Counted from the first letter of the stretch, positions 9,417-18,682 are shown. The stretch: 64,000 nucleotides of DNA from Rufibacter ruber (GCF_001647275.1 NZ_LRMM01000001.1:186001-250000), one strand, 5' to 3'. Notes: generated from the letters alone by a model not told the origin. Translations and numbers: made by a program.

Positions 9417-9971
9417 ATGATGCAAGAAACCCTTCGGCTCTTTGTAGCGGCGGCTTTGCCCCAAGATTTAAAAGAATACCTGGTGCAGGCGCGGCAGGCG
9501 TATGACGAGCCGGGCATACGGGCGGTGCCCACAGAGAACCTGCACCTCACGCTTTTCTTCCTGGGAAATGTAGCAGGGAGTGCCTTGGCAGACATCCGCC
9601 AGACCTTGACGCAAGTGGCGCAACGCTATGAACCGTTTGTCCTGACCTTAGAGCAGGTAGAGCCAGGCCCGAAGCGAACAGTTCCGCGCCTCATCTGGGC
9701 CCGCTTTGAACCTCACCCGGGTTTTACTCAGTTAAGCAGGGAACTCACGCAATTGCTTTCGGCCACGCCGCCCAAACAGGAAAAGTTCATCCCGCACATC
9801 ACCCTGTGCCGGTTCCGGAAAGACTTGCCAGTTCCTGCCCATCTGCCTTTGGTGACCCCAGACCAGAAAATGGTTTTCCCGGTGAACACTCTGGCGCTGT
9901 GGCAATCACAGCTCGCCTCGCCGCACCCGGTGTACACCATCATGGAGACGTTCGGGTTGGGAGGGACGTAA
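9417..9971 (+). CDS. thpR: RNA 2',3'-cyclic phosphodiesterase (2H superfamily)
   Basis: 184 aa from ATG 9417; a TTG two codons upstream is less likely. The two HxTx catalytic motifs are visible as HLTLFFLG near residue 39 and HITLCRF near 127. The opening ETLRLFVAAALPQDL and the RLIWARFEP segment also match the LigT/ThpR family. These enzymes hydrolyse 2',3'-cyclic phosphate ends of RNA to 2'-phosphates. It is a single gene followed by palindrome copy 5. Confidence 0.92.
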   Translation: MMQETLRLFVAAALPQDLKEYLVQARQAYDEPGIRAVPTENLHLTLFFLGNVAGSALADIRQTLTQVAQRYEPFVLTLEQVEPGPKRTVPRLIWARFEPHPGFTQLSRELTQLLSATPPKQEKFIPHITLCRFRKDLPVPAHLPLVTPDQKMVFPVNTLALWQSQLASPHPVYTIMETFGLGGT

Positions 9972-9981
9972 CAGGGTGATT

Positions 9982-10023
9982 CCTGTTTCTGGGCTGTTTT
10001 TGGGAAAACAGCCCGGAAACAGG
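9982..10023. repeat. CTGTTTT palindrome copy 5
   Basis: CCTGTTTCTGGGCTGTTTT / AAAACAGCCCGGAAACAGG, a near-perfect dyad just after thpR; a possible terminator. Confidence 0.75.
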
Positions 10024-10141
10024 TACAACCGCAAACACCCGCAGGTCCTCCAGTCGCTTTCATCCATTGCTGATTGGCAGTGGCGGATTGTTAGAGGAAC
10101 TGGCACTAGCTTACGTTTCGCCGGGAGCTGTAAAGAGTAAG

Positions 10142-11400
10142 CCATGCGTGCGACCCACCCCTTCCCCCCCAAGAGGGGAGTATCAGGAATGCGTGGGGGC
10201 AAGTGGCGTGTGACCGTACATCTGGCGCATGCGTGGATCTGAACGTGTCAACACCCGGACCTGCTACCTGCGGATGTGCCATCCGCGGCGCCTGCAGATC
10301 AAACGTGCCGCCGCGGATTGAACATCCCCGTGTACCAGCTTCCGGATTGCAAATCCGGAAGAGCGCAATGCTTGTCAGGGCTCAACGATATGTGCCGCCA
10401 TGGGAATTAGTCTGGAATGCGTTCCCTCCTGTGTAAACATCCCCCTTCGCCCCCTTCAAAGGGGGAGTATCAGAGTGAGTTCTGAGTTATGAGTCTTGAG
10501 TTCTGAGTCCTTCCTTTTTTCCTTAGGCAATTCAGTACGAATGAAGCAGCAATGGCTGCCCTCGCAGCTGCGCCGGCAGCCGGAGAATACCCATCATCTG
10601 TAGGCACGCGTCTGGAGACCCGTGCCAGCGCGGGAGTATCAGCTGGAGTTAGAAGGCACGGAAGTAACTTCCGCGCCATAGGGGGGCAGAAGAGGGAGCT
10701 ATAGAGGGCAGAAGTAATGTGAGGCGGCCGCCTCATGGAAGCTGAAAGCTTCCTCCATTACAGGTCCAAGTTGGAAACTTGAACCAGAGATTGTGACAAA
10801 CAAGCAGCAATAAGTAAGCAAACAAACAACAATGAACAATGAACAATGAACAACCAACACTTCTGCTGGTGGCACCTCTGTTAATTAGCACTTCTGCCTC
10901 TGGCTGATGTGCGCAGCACGGGCTCGTCTCAGGCTAGCGGATCAGCAACGGTTACCTGCAGAGGCAGAATGAGCAAGTAAGGAAGTAGCAGGAGAGGAAC
11001 CTAAACCAGTCCTGGGGGTGAGCGCCTCTGTTAATACGGTGCCGCTTCAGCGGCAAGGCCGGAGGGCCTAGTTTTAACAGCAGTGCTCACCGCCAGGACG
11101 GGGCCCCGCGGCCGTGAGCGCTTACCGGAAAAGATGAAACAACTCATTGAGTGAGGCGCTGTTAACAGCAGACCAGCCAAGGGAGCAGCGGACTACGCAT
11201 TCCTAAAACAACGGCATTGCAGCAAGCAGCCCAGCCAAGGGAACAGCAGATTATGCATTGCTACAGGCAGAAGCGGCAAAATGAAACAGTTGCTCCATTG
11301 AGACACAGCATCCAACAGCCAACGGAACCATCAAACCACGCATTCCTGCAACAGCAAAGAAAACATGAGACTCCAGGGTAAGAACAGGCTTCTGCAAGAC
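10142..11400 (+). repeat. Composite multi-copy element, copy A
   Basis: Non-coding block of about 1.26 kb with long stretches of identity to copies B (46165) and C (58900), all in the same orientation. In order it holds a GGGGAGTATCAG / GCGTGG leader, GGATTGCAAATCC-type palindromes (10270-10286 and 10339-10361), a CCCCCTTCGCCCCCTTCAAA hairpin near 10440, and short tandem TGAGTTCT units near 10473-10507. A structured core (10644-11145) follows, then a tail of degenerate CCAAGGGAACAGCAGACTAC units. A tandem CAATGAA run at about 10829-10853 is private to this copy. No reading frame explains it. End points are approximate. Confidence 0.8.
10644..11145 (+). ncRNA. Structured core of element copy A (candidate RNA)
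   Basis: Paired segments are: hairpin 10655-10677 (CGGAAG/CTTCCG); three-way junction 10714-10761 closed by GTAATG/CATTAC and holding GAGGC/GCCTC and GGAAGCT/AGCTTCC; hairpin 10763-10785 (CAAGTT/AACTTG); long-range stem 10892-10902 with 10959-10969 (TTCTGCCTCTG/CAGAGGCAGAA) around a GCTGAT/ATCAGC stem; compound stem 11009-11099 (GTCCTGG/CCAGGAC, GGTGAGC/GCTCACC, CTGTTAA/TTAACAG) capped by two small hairpins. Several pairs change in a compensated way in copies B and C. Transcription is not shown by the sequence; strand follows the best-folding reading and remains an inference. Confidence 0.45.
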
Positions 11401-11448
11401 CGGCCCTGTGCCTTGCCTTCCTCATAGTAGAAAAGGCAGAACCGCAAA

Positions 11449-11491
11449 TTTCTGTTTTTAACCTGTTTTCCGGAAATTAGCGCCAAAACAC
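11449..11491. repeat. CTGTTTT palindrome copy 6 (degenerate)
   Basis: TTTCTGTTTTTAACCTGTTTT followed by a decayed right arm AAATTAGCGCCAAAACACG, just upstream of the pseudouridine synthase gene. Confidence 0.55.
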
Positions 11492-11502
11492 GCATTAATC
11501 CT

Positions 11503-12090
11503 TTGGCTGAAGCATCCTTACCCCACCGTCACTTCATTGTGCACAAGCCATTCGGCTACCTCAGCCAGTTCATAGGCAACCCCAAAAACAAGAAGCTGCT
11601 GGGAGATCTGCATGCCTTCCCGGCGGGCACCATGGCCATTGGCCGACTGGACCAAGACAGCGAAGGGCTGCTGCTGCTCACCACAGACGGCAAAATGAGC
11701 GAGTACGTGCGCAGCCGGAAAGTAGAGAAAGAGTACTACGCGCAGGTAGACGGCCGCATCACCCCAGAGGCCATTGAGCAACTGCAACAGGGGGGACTTT
11801 TGATTACCCATGAGAAGCAGCCGTACCAAACGCTGCCTTGCCAGGCAAGGGCGCTTACCCCCGCCCCGGCGTTTCCGGAACGGAGCCGCCGGGTGCGCGA
11901 TGACCGCCACGGCCCCACCAGCTGGGTCTCCATCACCCTCACCGAAGGCAAAAACCGGCAAGTCCGGAAAATGACCGCGGCCGTGGGGTTTCCCACCCTC
12001 AGACTGGTCAGGGTGCGCATTGGGAACCTGCATCTAGGCAATCTGGCATCTGGGGAAGTGCGGGAAGTGGAGAGCTTTGAACTGGCCTAG
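11503..12090 (+). CDS. rluE: 23S rRNA pseudouridine synthase, RsuA/RluE family
   Basis: 195 aa. The motif AIGRLDQDSEGLLLLTTDG near residues 47-65 carries the catalytic Asp. HFIVHKPFGYLSQF at the N-terminus and GKNRQVRKMTAAVGFPTLRLVR near 147-168 are typical of the RluE/RsuA group without an S4 domain. It isomerises a specific uridine in rRNA; E. coli RluE modifies U2457, and that target is assumed here from similarity only. No ATG lies near the conserved start, so TTG at 11503 is taken. It immediately follows composite element A and palindrome copy 6. Confidence 0.87.
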   Translation: MAEASLPHRHFIVHKPFGYLSQFIGNPKNKKLLGDLHAFPAGTMAIGRLDQDSEGLLLLTTDGKMSEYVRSRKVEKEYYAQVDGRITPEAIEQLQQGGLLITHEKQPYQTLPCQARALTPAPAFPERSRRVRDDRHGPTSWVSITLTEGKNRQVRKMTAAVGFPTLRLVRVRIGNLHLGNLASGEVREVESFELA

Positions 12091-12211
12091 AATAAAAGGA
12101 AGCTTTCATGCTCCTTAAAGGAGTGTTGAACTGAAAAACACAACGCCTGTGTGAAACAGCACCTTGTTCTGCGCACCGGCGCAAGCCACACAAACTTGCT
12201 CTGTCAGTGCA

Positions 12212-12254
12212 AGCTGTTTTAGCGCTGTTTTCCTGAAAACAGGTCAAAAACAGA
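12212..12254. repeat. CTGTTTT palindrome copy 7
   Basis: GCTGTTTTAGCGCTGTTTTCC / GAAAACAGGTCAAAAACAG with several mismatches, in the gap after the pseudouridine synthase gene. Confidence 0.6.
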
Positions 12255-12363
12255 GAGGCTATTTGGGGCATTCCCCACCGTCGGCCACTGCCTGTTACCG
12301 CCTGTAACACTTGGCGTTAATCCGCGTTAAGCATAGCATTTCCACCTGTAATTCCTTGCTAGT

Positions 12364-13215
12364 ATGGATATGAACATGCGCCAGAGCGAAGACAATAAAT
12401 TTATTCCCATGACCTCGGTTTCTTCAGGAATGATCAAACAGGTCTGTCCGGATGTGTACTACTACACAAACCAGATTGTGAACTTTGCGCTGGTGGGCAC
12501 TGCTGACCATTGGGTGCTGGTAGACGCGGGTATGCCCAAGTCGTCGCAGGAAATCATGGATGTGGCAAAGGGTGTGTTTGGGACCCTGGCCCGTCCGGCC
12601 GCCATTGTCCTGACGCACGGCCACTTTGACCATGTGGGCGGCCTGGTGGGACTGCTGGAGGCGTGGCACGTTCCTGTGTACGCCCACCCGCTGGAGTTTC
12701 CGTTCCTGACCGGGCAACAGGCCTATCCGGAACCAGACACCACCGTAGAAGGAGGCTTGAACGCCAAGATTTCCTCTTATTTCCCGCATGAGCCCATAGA
12801 CATCAGCCAGGCCCGTCTGCTGCCTTTGCCTGCAGACGGCACCGTACCGGCCATGCCCGGGTGGCACTGGGTGTTCACCCCCGGCCATTCGCCCGGGCAT
12901 GTGTCCCTGTTCAGGGAAGCAGACCGGGTATTGATTTCAGGGGATGCGGTGATCACCGTGAAGCAGGATTCCCTATACAAGGTACTGGTGCAAAAAGAGG
13001 AGGTGCAAGGCCCGCCCCGCTACCTCACCACTGACTGGAATGCCGCTTATGAATCTGTGAAGAAGCTGCACGCGTTACAGCCGCAAATTATTGTGCCGGG
13101 GCACGGGCAGGTCATGCACGGCGCAGCCTTAGAAGAGGGCTTGCACCAGCTGGTCACCAATTTTGCCACCATAGCCGTGCCGGAGTATGGCCGTTTTGTA
13201 AAAGGGAAGGATTAA
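12364..13215 (+). CDS. MBL-fold metallo-hydrolase
   Basis: 283 aa. The metallo-beta-lactamase signature LTHGHFDHVGG near residues 83-93 supplies the HxHxDH metal ligands. Further metal-site residues are in FTPGHSPGHVS near 171 and in the SGDAV segment near 193, and the last is PGHGQ near 245. Members hydrolyse thioesters, lactones or similar bonds; the substrate cannot be told from the sequence. No signal peptide. It is a single gene with a hairpin terminator about 185 bp downstream. Confidence 0.88.
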   Translation: MDMNMRQSEDNKFIPMTSVSSGMIKQVCPDVYYYTNQIVNFALVGTADHWVLVDAGMPKSSQEIMDVAKGVFGTLARPAAIVLTHGHFDHVGGLVGLLEAWHVPVYAHPLEFPFLTGQQAYPEPDTTVEGGLNAKISSYFPHEPIDISQARLLPLPADGTVPAMPGWHWVFTPGHSPGHVSLFREADRVLISGDAVITVKQDSLYKVLVQKEEVQGPPRYLTTDWNAAYESVKKLHALQPQIIVPGHGQVMHGAALEEGLHQLVTNFATIAVPEYGRFVKGKD

Positions 13216-13274
13216 TAAATCCTGGAACTGCAGTAGAAGCTGTCTCTCACAGGGCGTATGGCCATCTTCCATTT

Positions 13275-13317
13275 ATGTTTTTGGCCTACTTTCCCAAAAA
13301 CAGCCCGGAAACAGAAG
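13275..13317. repeat. CTGTTTT palindrome copy 8 (asymmetric, inverted orientation)
   Basis: Drifted left arm TGTTTTTGGCCTACTTTCCC and standard right arm AAAAACAGCCCGGAAACAG, the same form as copies 3 and 17. Confidence 0.65.
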
Positions 13318-13400
13318 CTTGCCACCTTATGAGGGCAGAAGCAAACGCGTGCGCCAGGGACCAATGAAACCTCTGAACAACTGCAATTTCATGCCACCGT

Positions 13401-13448
13401 AAAACAGCCTTTTCCGCAGAAAACCATATTTGCGGGAAAGGCTGTTTT
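13401..13448. terminator. Hairpin terminator downstream of the MBL hydrolase
   Basis: An 18 bp stem with one mismatch (13401-13418 with 13431-13448, AAAACAGCC...GGCTGTTTT) around a 12-base loop, ending in T-rich sequence on the + strand. Confidence 0.7.
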
Positions 13449-13623
13449 GTTATAGAACCCTAAGAGGAAGCAGGAATAAGTGCGTGTGTCAATGGCCACC
13501 CCTGCCCGGTATGATTCTATAAAAAAAGCCTGAGAAATGGCAGAAGCGTAGACAAAGAGGGGCCAATGGCATGATATTTTCTTCTAATTGTTTACCTTAC
13601 TGCATTAAGAAGTGAACAACGGC

Positions 13624-15489
13624 ATGAACAGAACCTTTTCTCAACCCTTCTACCTATTTCTTTTCCTTTGCCTGGTGCTGGCAATTGGTTTTGCCGGAAC
13701 TACGTCTGTAGAGACGCCTCCCAGAAAAAACCAGACCTGGCTGCAGCAGCACAGAGAGGCGGCCAAAACCACGGTACTGCTGAACAACCAGCAGGGGCTG
13801 GTGCCCGTCAAAGATCTTGAGCAGCAGATTGCCAGCGTCACCATAGGGGCAGCCCATGCCGCTGTTTTTGACAGCCTCCTGAACAAATACACCGCCGTAA
13901 GTAGTTTTTCGGCGCCCGCCGTACTCACAGATTCCTCCCTCAACAGCCTCAATGATGATCTGAAATTCTACAAAACAGTGCTGGTGCAACTGCCGGCTGC
14001 CCAACTGCAGCAGCAGAAGGTGGTAGGTTTCCTGCAAGACCTGCAGAAAGACAAACAACTGGTGGTGGCCGTTTATGGCAAGCCGGCCTTGTTGGCCAAC
14101 GCAGAAACGTTAACGGCCCCCCTTATCTGGTCTGAGAAAGAAACGGCGTCCACCGCAGATTTTGTCGCCCAGCTTATTTTTGGAGGGGTAGCGGCTACCG
14201 CCGAACTGGACAAAACCTACAGTGCCAAATATGCCAAAGGGGCGGGGCACAAGACCCAGGCCATCCGGTTGAAATATACGGTGCCAGAGGAAGTGGGTAT
14301 CTCTACCAATGACCTGCAGAGGCCCATTGACTCTATTGCCGCTGAAATGATCAGGGAGCAGGCAGCCCCCGGGGCCGTTGTCTTAGTGGCCAAAGACGGC
14401 AAGGTCATCTTCAACAAAGCCTATGGCTCCCACACGTATGACAAAAGCCGGCCTACCCGCATCACAGATATTTTTGACCTGGCCTCGGTGACCAAGGTTT
14501 CTGCCACCACCATGGCCGTAATGGAGTTGTATGAGCAGCAGAAGGTGAGCTTAGACGCCCCGTTCAGCACGTTCATCCCCTCGGCGGAGGGCACCAGTAA
14601 AGCAAATATTTCCCTCAGGGACATCTTGTTGCATCAGGCGGGGCTACCGGCCGGGGTGGGGCTGCCCCTGCGGGCCGAAGACCAGCGCCGCACCCCCGCG
14701 CCCGGCTACTCCATCAAGGCGGGCGACAGCACCTTTATGCGGGATACCTATTTCAAAGAAGTGGTCTGGCCCAGAATGCTCAGTGCCAAAATGGGAACGG
14801 CGGGGCAGTACATCTACTCAGACCTGACCATGTATTTCCTGAAAGAAGTGGTAGAGCGGCAGACATTGACGCCTCTGAACGAGCTGGTCCAGTCAAACCT
14901 CTACCACCCGTTGGGTATGCAGACGGCCGGTTTCCTGCCTTTGAGCCGCTTTGAGAAATCCCGCATAGTGCCCACTGAAGTTGACCATGGGTTCAGAAAA
15001 GAGCTGCTGCAAGGGTATGTGCATGATGGGGGAGCAGCGCGTCTGGGCGGGGTTTCCGGGCATGCGGGTTTATTTTCCACGGCAAATGACCTGGCCATCT
15101 TGTACCAGATGATGTTGAACCGGGGCACCTACGGCGGGGTGCAGTATTTCCAACCGGAAACTGTGCAGCTCTTCACCTCCAAACAGTCGGCGGTAAGCCG
15201 CCGGGGGCTGGGTTTTGACCGCTGGGATCCAGACACCACCAAAGGGTATCCGTCTAAGTTGGCTTCCCCGCAAACCTACGGGCATACCGGCTATACCGGC
15301 ACCTGCGTCTGGGTAGACCCCAGGCACAACCTGGTGTATGTGTTCCTGTCTAACAGGGTGCACCCCAAAGTATCAAATAAACTCCTGAGCCTGAACATCA
15401 GGCCGCGCATTCAAGACGCTATTTACAAAGCCATTGAGAAGGGTGCCACGGCCGGGAAAAACGCGGGGGCCAAACCGGCCCAACCTTAA
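13624..15489 (+). CDS. Exported serine hydrolase (beta-lactamase/class C fold) with N-terminal GH3 C-domain remnant
   Basis: About 621 aa from ATG 13624; a GTG four codons upstream is also in frame. A signal peptide (FYLFLFLCLVLAIGFA) is followed by about 180 residues resembling the C-terminal domain of GH3 enzymes (KTTVLLNNQQGLVPVKDL). From about residue 220 there is a serine beta-lactamase-like domain: SVTK (SxxK nucleophile, in DLASVTKVSATT), YSD as the YxN equivalent, and HTGYTG as the KTG-like motif. Bacteroidota often fuse a NagZ-like GH3 hexosaminidase to such a hydrolase; here the catalytic GH3 barrel is absent. A role in peptidoglycan or peptide hydrolysis in the periplasm is inferred. 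Confidence 0.85.
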   Translation: MNRTFSQPFYLFLFLCLVLAIGFAGTTSVETPPRKNQTWLQQHREAAKTTVLLNNQQGLVPVKDLEQQIASVTIGAAHAAVFDSLLNKYTAVSSFSAPAVLTDSSLNSLNDDLKFYKTVLVQLPAAQLQQQKVVGFLQDLQKDKQLVVAVYGKPALLANAETLTAPLIWSEKETASTADFVAQLIFGGVAATAELDKTYSAKYAKGAGHKTQAIRLKYTVPEEVGISTNDLQRPIDSIAAEMIREQAAPGAVVLVAKDGKVIFNKAYGSHTYDKSRPTRITDIFDLASVTKVSATTMAVMELYEQQKVSLDAPFSTFIPSAEGTSKANISLRDILLHQAGLPAGVGLPLRAEDQRRTPAPGYSIKAGDSTFMRDTYFKEVVWPRMLSAKMGTAGQYIYSDLTMYFLKEVVERQTLTPLNELVQSNLYHPLGMQTAGFLPLSRFEKSRIVPTEVDHGFRKELLQGYVHDGGAARLGGVSGHAGLFSTANDLAILYQMMLNRGTYGGVQYFQPETVQLFTSKQSAVSRRGLGFDRWDPDTTKGYPSKLASPQTYGHTGYTGTCVWVDPRHNLVYVFLSNRVHPKVSNKLLSLNIRPRIQDAIYKAIEKGATAGKNAGAKPAQP

Positions 15490-15826
15490 CAGAAAGCTGG
15501 TGAATTTTACCTGAAAAGTAGTGGGTAGGGTGGCAGTGATCTGGAAACTCCGGTTATCTTTTGGCACGTATCAGGTGACTTGCGCCAGTGGTTAGGGAAT
15601 AAATTTGCCAGACTTTACTGAGCGGCGGTGTCCTGCTGCTCTCCTGTATCCTGCCTTTCCCGTTTTCTGGAAGGATAAGGTTCATTGTAAGGGCAAGTCT
15701 GTACCTCTGGCGCAAGACGTCTGTCTCGGGACAAGGGATCAGGTAAGTCTCCAGACCCGCTGGCGGCAAAGGAAGCCACTTCCCTGCCATTTTTTTCCTG
15801 TTCAGACAACACCTGCTCAAGAAAAC

Positions 15827-15865
15827 CAAACAGAAAGGCCGCTCCTGGAGCGGCCTTTCTGTTTG
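15827..15865. terminator. Perfect 19 bp inverted repeat, probable bidirectional terminator
   Basis: Arms CAAACAGAAAGGCCGCTCC and its exact complement are separated by a single base. It lies between the convergent serine hydrolase (+) and the small exported protein (-). It is unrelated in sequence to the CTGTTTT family apart from the AAACAG end. Confidence 0.65.
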
Positions 15866-15932
15866 CCTGGAGGCATATTCTTGTTCTTTTGGGTGTACCT
15901 GGCACAAACGACTGCGGGCGGTTTTTGTCTTA

Positions 15933-15975
15933 CTTCTGTTTTGAGCTTGTTTTCAGAAAAGGAGCCCGAAAACAG
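15933..15975. repeat. CTGTTTT palindrome copy 9
   Basis: CTTCTGTTTTGAGCTTGTTTT / AAAAGGAGCCCGAAAACAG with a few mismatches. Confidence 0.6.
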
Positions 15976-16089
15976 CCGTACAGGCAAGCGCATCTCCCTA
16001 CCTTGGTCTACTTCCAGGGAAACCGGGTAAACTGCTTGACCCTTTCCCAGAGCGCCAGCCCTGCTTGGTTGTGGATAGCCTGTCGCAGG

Positions 16090-16134
16090 TTTCTGTTTTG
16101 GAGCCGTTTTGGCTAAAACGGCTCCAAAACAGAA
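16090..16134. repeat. CTGTTTT palindrome copy 10 (perfect arms)
   Basis: TTTCTGTTTTGGAGCCGTTTT pairs fully with its complement around a 3-base loop. It lies just past the stop of the minus-strand gene at 16171 and could serve as its terminator. Confidence 0.8.
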
Positions 16135-16170
16135 AAACTGTTTCTGGGCTTCAGGCTTTGGCAGGGAGGG

Positions 16171-16518
16171 TTACTTCACCACCGCCTCTGAGGTAAAGGT
16201 GTTTCTGCTGTTCCGTTTCTCCTGGCGTCGCAGGGCCTTGGCTTCCAGTTTGGCCATGCGCTGGGCTATTTGGGCGGCTTCATGGGCCTCATCGCGCTGG
16301 TAGCGGGCCTCCCGGGCGGCGGCTTTGGCTTCGCGGGCTTCGGCGCGGGCTTCCATTCTGGCTACCACTTTCTCTTCATACGCCCGTTGGCGGGCTTCTA
16401 TTTCCAGCTTGCGCTGGTCAGAGACCGCCTCTGTCTTTTCTGTGGTCTGCGCAATGCTTTGGTTTGACAGCAGAAGGAAGGCGCCGAAGGCAAAAGCGAG
16501 GGTAAAAGATTTTTTCAT
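16171..16518 (-). CDS. Small exported Ala/Glu/Arg-rich coiled-coil protein
   Basis: 115 aa from ATG 16518. A signal peptide (KKSFTLAFAFGAFLLLSNQSIA) is followed by about 85 residues made mainly of Ala, Glu, Arg, Lys and Gln with heptad character (EARAEAREAKAAAREARY), predicted to be one long helix. No family recognised. Such small periplasmic helical proteins are common in this phylum and of unknown role. The repetitive composition fits a real protein, and the signal peptide supports the frame. Confidence 0.65.
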   Translation of the reverse strand: MKKSFTLAFAFGAFLLLSNQSIAQTTEKTEAVSDQRKLEIEARQRAYEEKVVARMEARAEAREAKAAAREARYQRDEAHEAAQIAQRMAKLEAKALRRQEKRNSRNTFTSEAVVK

Positions 16519-16699
16519 ACACAAGTGGGGGTATAGTGGATACAGCCTTATACGCAGGTGCCTCAGAGTTGATCATCTCGCTGAGCCTCTTCTTTTGTGA
16601 GACAGACGGGGCGCGTGCCTGAGGGGGAGACAGCCGCATTTTTCGCCATCTTCTGCGGTCTGCCTGCGTATAGAAAGCATCCGTATAAACCCGGTACAG

Positions 16700-16745
16700 G
16701 TTTCTGTTTTGGGTCTGTTTTTCCAAAAACAGGCTAAAAACGAAC
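16700..16745. repeat. CTGTTTT palindrome copy 11
   Basis: GTTTCTGTTTTGGGTCTGTTTTT / AAAAACAGGCTAAAAACGAAC in the divergent gap between the coiled-coil gene and the GH13 gene. Confidence 0.65.
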
Positions 16746-16799
16746 CTGGTTTCCCCTTACCTGTTTTCGGCCAGGGCCGAAAGAAGAAATTTGATACTC

Positions 16800-18449
16800 A
16801 TGATTGAAGACCTCTGGTACAAGAATGCCATCATCTACAGCCTTGACTTAGAAACGTTCATGGACCTGAACGGTGATGGCGTAGGTGATTTTGAAGGCCT
16901 TTCCCGCCGGTTAGATTACCTGCAGGCAATGGGCGTGGACACGGTGTGGCTGGCGCCTTTTCAACCCACCCCCAACAAAGACAACGGCTATGACATCAAA
17001 GACTACTATGGGGTAGACCCCCGGCACGGGACCAGCGGTAATTTTGTGGAGTTCATGCACCAGGCCAACAAGCGGGGCATCAAAGTCATCATTGACCTGG
17101 TGGTGAACCATACCTCAGACGAGCACCCGTGGTTCCAGAACGCCAGGTCTGGTGAGAATGCCAAACTGCGGGACTGGTACGTCTGGTCCAGGAAGAAACC
17201 AAGGAACTGGAACAAGGGCATGGTGTTTCCGGGGGTACAGAAAGCCACCTGGACCTATGACGCCAAAGCCAAAGCCTATTATTTTCACCGGTTCTACAAG
17301 TTTCAGCCAGACCTTAACATTGAAAACCGAGAGGTGCGTGAGGAGATTCACCGCATCATGGGCTATTGGCTGGAGCTGGGGGTGGCGGGGTTCAGGGTAG
17401 ATGCGGTGCCGTTTATTCTGGAAACCCAGGGCGCCGGGAAGTTGGGCAGCGAGCTTAAGTTTGACTACCTCAAAGAAATGCGCCGGTTTGTGCAGTGGCG
17501 CAGGGGCAATGCCGTTCTCCTGGGCGAAGCCAACGTGGAGCCCCGGGAAAGCATAAAATTCTTTGGGGAAGAGGGAGAGGGGCTGCACCTCATGTTTAAC
17601 TTTTACGTGAACCAGTACCTGTTTTACAGTCTGGCAACGGCAGACGTGAGACCTTTGGCCAAGGCGCTGGAGGAAACCAGAACAAAAGTTCCGTCGGCAC
17701 AGTGGGCTAACTTTCTCAGAAACCATGATGAACTGGACATTGACCGGCTCAAAGAGGAGGAGAAGCAAAAGGTATTTGAGAAGTTTGGCCCCCAGAAGAA
17801 GATGCAGCTGTATGACCGCGGCATCAGGCGGAGGCTGGCCCCCATGCTGGGTAACCGGCAGCAGCTGGAACTGGCGTACAGTGTCATGTTCTCCCTGCCC
17901 GGCACGCCCGTCATGCGCTATGGAGATGAGCTGGGCATGGGCGAGAACCTGAGCCTGGAGGAACGCGATGCGGTGAGAACCCCCATGCAATGGTCTGGTG
18001 ACGCCCAGGCCGGGTTCTCTGAGGCCAACCACTTGGTGCACCCGCTCATTGACGAAGGCCCCTACGCCTACCAGCGGGTAAACGTGGAGGCCCAGCGCCG
18101 CGATCCCGGTTCGCTGCTGAACTGGATGACGGCACTGATCAGGCTGCGGCAGGAGTGTCCGGAAATAGGCTGGGGCGATTGGGAGATTCTGGAGACAGAT
18201 TCCCCCCAGATTCTGGTCATGCACTACCGCTGGCAGAACAGCTGCCTGGTGATCCTGCACAACTTTGACAGCCATGCCCACGTGGCCTCGTTTACTCTGC
18301 AGGAGGAGTATGAGCAAACCCTTGTCAACCTCTGCAAAAACGGGGAAAGCAAAGCAGATGAAAACCGGCAGCACCACATCACGCTCAACGCCTATGGGTA
18401 CGCCTGGTACCGGGCCGGCGGCCTCAGCCACTTTATGCGGAAGGCATAA
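16800..18449 (+). CDS. GH13 alpha-amylase family protein, trehalose synthase-like
   Basis: 549 aa from ATG 16800. The GH13 regions are visible: VVNHTSDEHPW near residue 100, GFRVDAVPF near 195 with the nucleophile Asp, LLGEANVEP near 238 with the acid Glu, and FLRNHDELD near 302 with the third Asp. The N-terminal LWYKNAIIYSLDLETFMD and the DGVGDFEGL block resemble maltose alpha-D-glucosyltransferase (trehalose synthase, TreS), which interconverts maltose and trehalose. A hydrolytic alpha-glucosidase activity cannot be excluded. A small C-terminal beta domain follows the barrel. It is a single gene. Confidence 0.86.
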   Translation: MIEDLWYKNAIIYSLDLETFMDLNGDGVGDFEGLSRRLDYLQAMGVDTVWLAPFQPTPNKDNGYDIKDYYGVDPRHGTSGNFVEFMHQANKRGIKVIIDLVVNHTSDEHPWFQNARSGENAKLRDWYVWSRKKPRNWNKGMVFPGVQKATWTYDAKAKAYYFHRFYKFQPDLNIENREVREEIHRIMGYWLELGVAGFRVDAVPFILETQGAGKLGSELKFDYLKEMRRFVQWRRGNAVLLGEANVEPRESIKFFGEEGEGLHLMFNFYVNQYLFYSLATADVRPLAKALEETRTKVPSAQWANFLRNHDELDIDRLKEEEKQKVFEKFGPQKKMQLYDRGIRRRLAPMLGNRQQLELAYSVMFSLPGTPVMRYGDELGMGENLSLEERDAVRTPMQWSGDAQAGFSEANHLVHPLIDEGPYAYQRVNVEAQRRDPGSLLNWMTALIRLRQECPEIGWGDWEILETDSPQILVMHYRWQNSCLVILHNFDSHAHVASFTLQEEYEQTLVNLCKNGESKADENRQHHITLNAYGYAWYRAGGLSHFMRKA

Positions 18450-18682
18450 GGTGGCAAAACCATGCAAGGGTAGGGCTGTTTGATCTTTCAGGCAAGAAAA
18501 CCGTAATTTAGAGTTGCCCCTGCTGAAACGGCCGCATTGGGAAGGGTTTGGCATAAGGGGAAACCCCGCTTGTATGAACTTCTCTTAATGGGCCACTCTT
18601 TTTTAGAGGAACACAGGCGGGCTGCTAAGTTAATAACGAAGGGAATCAGGCATACAGACGAAGATATTTTTGTCACAGAACT

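Larger units (their letters stand above)
13216..13623. other. Intergenic stretch with palindrome and terminator
   Basis: Holds palindrome copy 8 and the hairpin at 13401-13448. The remainder shows no gene; the part nearest 13600 is AT-richer and probably contains the promoter of the serine hydrolase gene. Confidence 0.5.
15490..16170. other. Intergenic stretch with strong hairpins
   Basis: No gene accepted. It holds a perfect 19 bp inverted repeat (15827-15865) and palindrome copies 9 and 10. A 141-codon open frame here runs through the hairpins and lacks any family resemblance. Confidence 0.5.

Noticed and set aside
10142-11400. Composite element as an insertion sequence or group II intron
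   Set aside because: There is no transposase or reverse transcriptase frame, no clear terminal inverted repeats, and no recognisable intron domain V; a non-autonomous mobile element remains possible.
15605-16030. 141-codon open frame between the serine hydrolase and the small coiled-coil protein
   Set aside because: It runs through a perfect inverted repeat and palindrome copy 9 and has no start context or similarity.
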